Part shown: positions 62,399-64,000 of the stretch, one piece after another
Layout: every line of letters starts with the position of its first letter
How positions within the stretch are numbered: the first letter of the stretch is position 1
Assembly (NCBI GenBank): GCA_002240395.1
Contig: CP016836.1
Span: 1,984,001 to 2,048,000, forward strand
Direction of reading: 5' to 3'
Source: Xanthomonas citri pv. mangiferaeindicae
Lineage (GTDB): Bacteria; Pseudomonadota; Gammaproteobacteria; Xanthomonadales; Xanthomonadaceae
Length of the DNA: 64,000 bases
Program-made: the position numbers and the translations under genes
Notes under the pieces: generated by a model
What the model was told of the DNA's origin: nothing
The model's input: the letters and a program-made list of their open reading frames with translations, nothing else
Databases searched by the model: none

Positions 62399-63280
62399 AT
62401 GTCGGCCGACGTCGAGGCGTTCCTGGCGCACCTGCAGGTCGAGCGGCGCATGTCGGCGCACACGCTCGACGCCTATCGCCGCGATCTCACCGCGCTGGCC
62501 GCGTGGGCCGAGGACAGCGGGCGCGCTGACCTGCGCGGCTTGCAGCCCGACGACATCCGCGCCTTCGTCGCCGCCGGCCACCGCGGCGGCCTGTCGGCCA
62601 AGAGCCTGCAGCGGCGACTGTCGGCCTGTCGCAGCTTCTATCGTTGGCTGCTGCGGCATGGCCACGTTGTCGCCAATCCTGCGGCCGGCGTGCGCGGCCC
62701 CAAGGCGCCACGCAAGCTGCCGCAGGTGCTCGATGTCGACGAGGCGACGCAACTGGTCGAGGTGTCGACCGATGCGCCCCTGGGCTTACGCGACCGCGCG
62801 CTGCTCGAGTTGTTCTATTCGTCTGGTCTGCGCCTGGCCGAACTGGTCGCGCTGCGCTGGCGCGACCTCGATCTCGACAGCGGGCTGGTGACGGTGCTGG
62901 GCAAGGGCAGCCGCCAACGCAGCGTGCCAGTCGGCTCGCATGCGGTCGCGGCCCTGCGCGCATGGTGCGCCGATAGTGCCTCGGGTGCTGATGCACCGGT
63001 GTTCCCCGGTCGCGGCGGCGGTCCGATCACCGCGCGCGCGGTGCAGATGCGGCTGCGGCTGCTCGCCCAGCGCCAGGGCCTGTTCAAGCGCGTGCACCCG
63101 CACCTGCTGCGGCATTCGTTCGCCAGCCACGTCCTCGAATCCTCGGGCGACCTGCGCGGCGTGCAGGAACTGCTCGGCCACGCCGACATCGCCACGACCC
63201 AGATCTACACCCACCTCGACTTCCAGCATTTGGCCAAGGTCTACGACGCCGCGCATCCGCGCGCGCGGCGCAAGCGCTGA
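62399..63280 (+). CDS. xerC: Tyrosine recombinase XerC
   Basis: With XerD resolves chromosome dimers at dif. 293 residues: an N-terminal SAM-like DNA-binding domain (FLAHLQVERRMSAHTLDAYR) and a catalytic domain with arginine in SSGLRLAELVALRW, lysine in LGKGSRQRSVP, HPHLLRHSFASH, the LLGHADIATTQ histidine and the nucleophile tyrosine in QIYTHLDF. Eight bases separate it from the DUF484 stop; GTG 62393 is a possible earlier start. Confidence 0.95.
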   Translation: MSADVEAFLAHLQVERRMSAHTLDAYRRDLTALAAWAEDSGRADLRGLQPDDIRAFVAAGHRGGLSAKSLQRRLSACRSFYRWLLRHGHVVANPAAGVRGPKAPRKLPQVLDVDEATQLVEVSTDAPLGLRDRALLELFYSSGLRLAELVALRWRDLDLDSGLVTVLGKGSRQRSVPVGSHAVAALRAWCADSASGADAPVFPGRGGGPITARAVQMRLRLLAQRQGLFKRVHPHLLRHSFASHVLESSGDLRGVQELLGHADIATTQIYTHLDFQHLAKVYDAAHPRARRKR

Positions 63281-63323
63281 CGGCAAACTCCCCATACATT
63301 CACTCAAGGACGAGTCCCCGCCG

Positions 63324-64000
63324 ATGACGACATCCATCTCCCGATCACAGGGCCGCTGGGCGATGGCGCTGTTGACGATGATGCTCTGGGGCACGGCCTC
63401 CGCGCAGATGGCGGAGGGCTTCAGTGCGCTGCGCGACAACCGTCCCTGGGCGGCCCTGCATGCCTTGCAGGCGCCTGGCGTGCAGGCCCAGGTCGCCGCG
63501 CAGGTGGCCGTGTTCGTCGGCGATGATCGGCCCGGCTGCGCGATCCTGTCCGGTCGGCCGCCTGAGCAGGCCAATGGGGCCGAGTATCACGACGCGCTTT
63601 CGACCATTGCCGAGGCCGCAAGCGACGCGCGCGTGGTGATGCTCAACGAGTACCATGCCAGCCGAGTGCCTCGTTTGTTCCTGTCGGAGCTGATCGAGCG
63701 ACTCGATGTGATGGGGTTCGATGCATTGGCCGCTGAGACGTTCTATGCCGGCGTGGCAGGCACGATGCACGACGGCGTCCCGAAGACCAGTACGGGCCAT
63801 TACACCGCCGATCCCGCATTTGCCGCGGCGGTGCGTGTCGCGGCGCGCGCGGGTTGGGACTTCGTCGCGTATGAGTCGATGGGCGGCGGGCGCGAGGCTC
63901 GCGAGCGCGGCCAGGCGGCTGCGCTGGCCGACTGGCTGACCCGCCACCCCAAGCGGCGTCTCCTGGTCTATGCCGGCGGCTCGCATATTTCCGAGGACCC
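63324..64000 (+). CDS. Exported protein of unknown function, ChaN/EreA-like fold suspected (partial, runs off right edge)
   Basis: At least 225 residues; the frame is open to the end of the window. The start MTTSISRSQGRWAMALLTMM and following residues form a signal peptide ending near GTASAQ. The mature part has DARVVMLNEYHASRVPRLFL followed by SELIERLDVMGFDALAAETF, and later LVYAGGSHISED. The combination of an early N-E-x-H, a middle A-x-E-T-F and a late G-x-S/D-H resembles the ChaN/erythromycin-esterase-like arrangement, but the family call is tentative. ATG 63324 lies 43 bp after the xerC stop; AAGGA at 63306-63310 is its likely ribosome site. Confidence 0.7.
   Translation, partial: MTTSISRSQGRWAMALLTMMLWGTASAQMAEGFSALRDNRPWAALHALQAPGVQAQVAAQVAVFVGDDRPGCAILSGRPPEQANGAEYHDALSTIAEAASDARVVMLNEYHASRVPRLFLSELIERLDVMGFDALAAETFYAGVAGTMHDGVPKTSTGHYTADPAFAAAVRVAARAGWDFVAYESMGGGREARERGQAAALADWLTRHPKRRLLVYAGGSHISED

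Overview
This is a GC-rich bacterial chromosome segment. Gene content and order (rhlB divergent from trxA-rho, ftsE-ftsX, lptM-dapF-DUF484-xerC, acs with a LuxR-type regulator, a DcaP-like porin, K+-independent membrane pyrophosphatase, TonB receptors) fit a gammaproteobacterium of the Xanthomonadaceae/Lysobacteraceae type, for example Lysobacter or Luteimonas. That placement is an inference from gene content; no rRNA is present to confirm it.

Layout. 1-4.4 kb: the tail of an unknown gene, an AraC-family regulator and a TonB-dependent receptor. 4.6-13.8 kb: an HDOD signalling protein, soluble pyrophosphatase (ppa), an RTX-like M91-type metallopeptidase with an unknown neighbour, the membrane pyrophosphatase (hppA), an ABC ATPase, a fatty-acid desaturase and an EF-hand protein. 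14.1-20.2 kb: a carboxylate module in which a porin and an MHS-type symporter are divergent from acetyl-CoA synthetase and its response regulator. 20.2-24.2 kb: a 62-bp tandem repeat array, two translationally coupled amidohydrolase-fold proteins (one without the metal-binding HxH) and AMP nucleosidase.

24.5-49 kb is the accessory core and the most interesting part. It starts with a serine recombinase and an AT-rich regulatory gap holding two copies of a 17-bp repeat. Then come a trimeric (YadA-type) autotransporter, a BamE-like membrane protein, and an ATGA-coupled operon of three DUF2827 glycosyltransferase-like proteins plus an unknown periplasmic protein. It ends with two giant, nearly identical classical autotransporters that flank a catalytically degenerate GGDEF-EAL protein. 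All three autotransporters carry the extended signal peptide region (ESPR). I read this as a surface-adhesin island with its own candidate cytoplasmic glycosylation enzymes and local regulators.

49.3-64 kb is largely core: aqpZ, rho, trxA, rhlB, ftsE, ftsX, ung, a phasin, queD and a YbaN-type protein. A nuclease toxin/YezG-like immunity pair is inserted before lptM, dapF, DUF484 and xerC, and a partial gene runs off the right end.

Data quality. Six clear and one probable frame breaks (TonB receptor, trimeric autotransporter twice, BamE-like protein, both classical autotransporters, rhlB) each behave as one missing G in a G run on the + strand. Because the core gene rhlB is among them, under-called G homopolymers are the simplest explanation. 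Slipped-strand phase variation remains possible for the G8 tract in the second autotransporter. No tRNA, rRNA or CRISPR array was seen.
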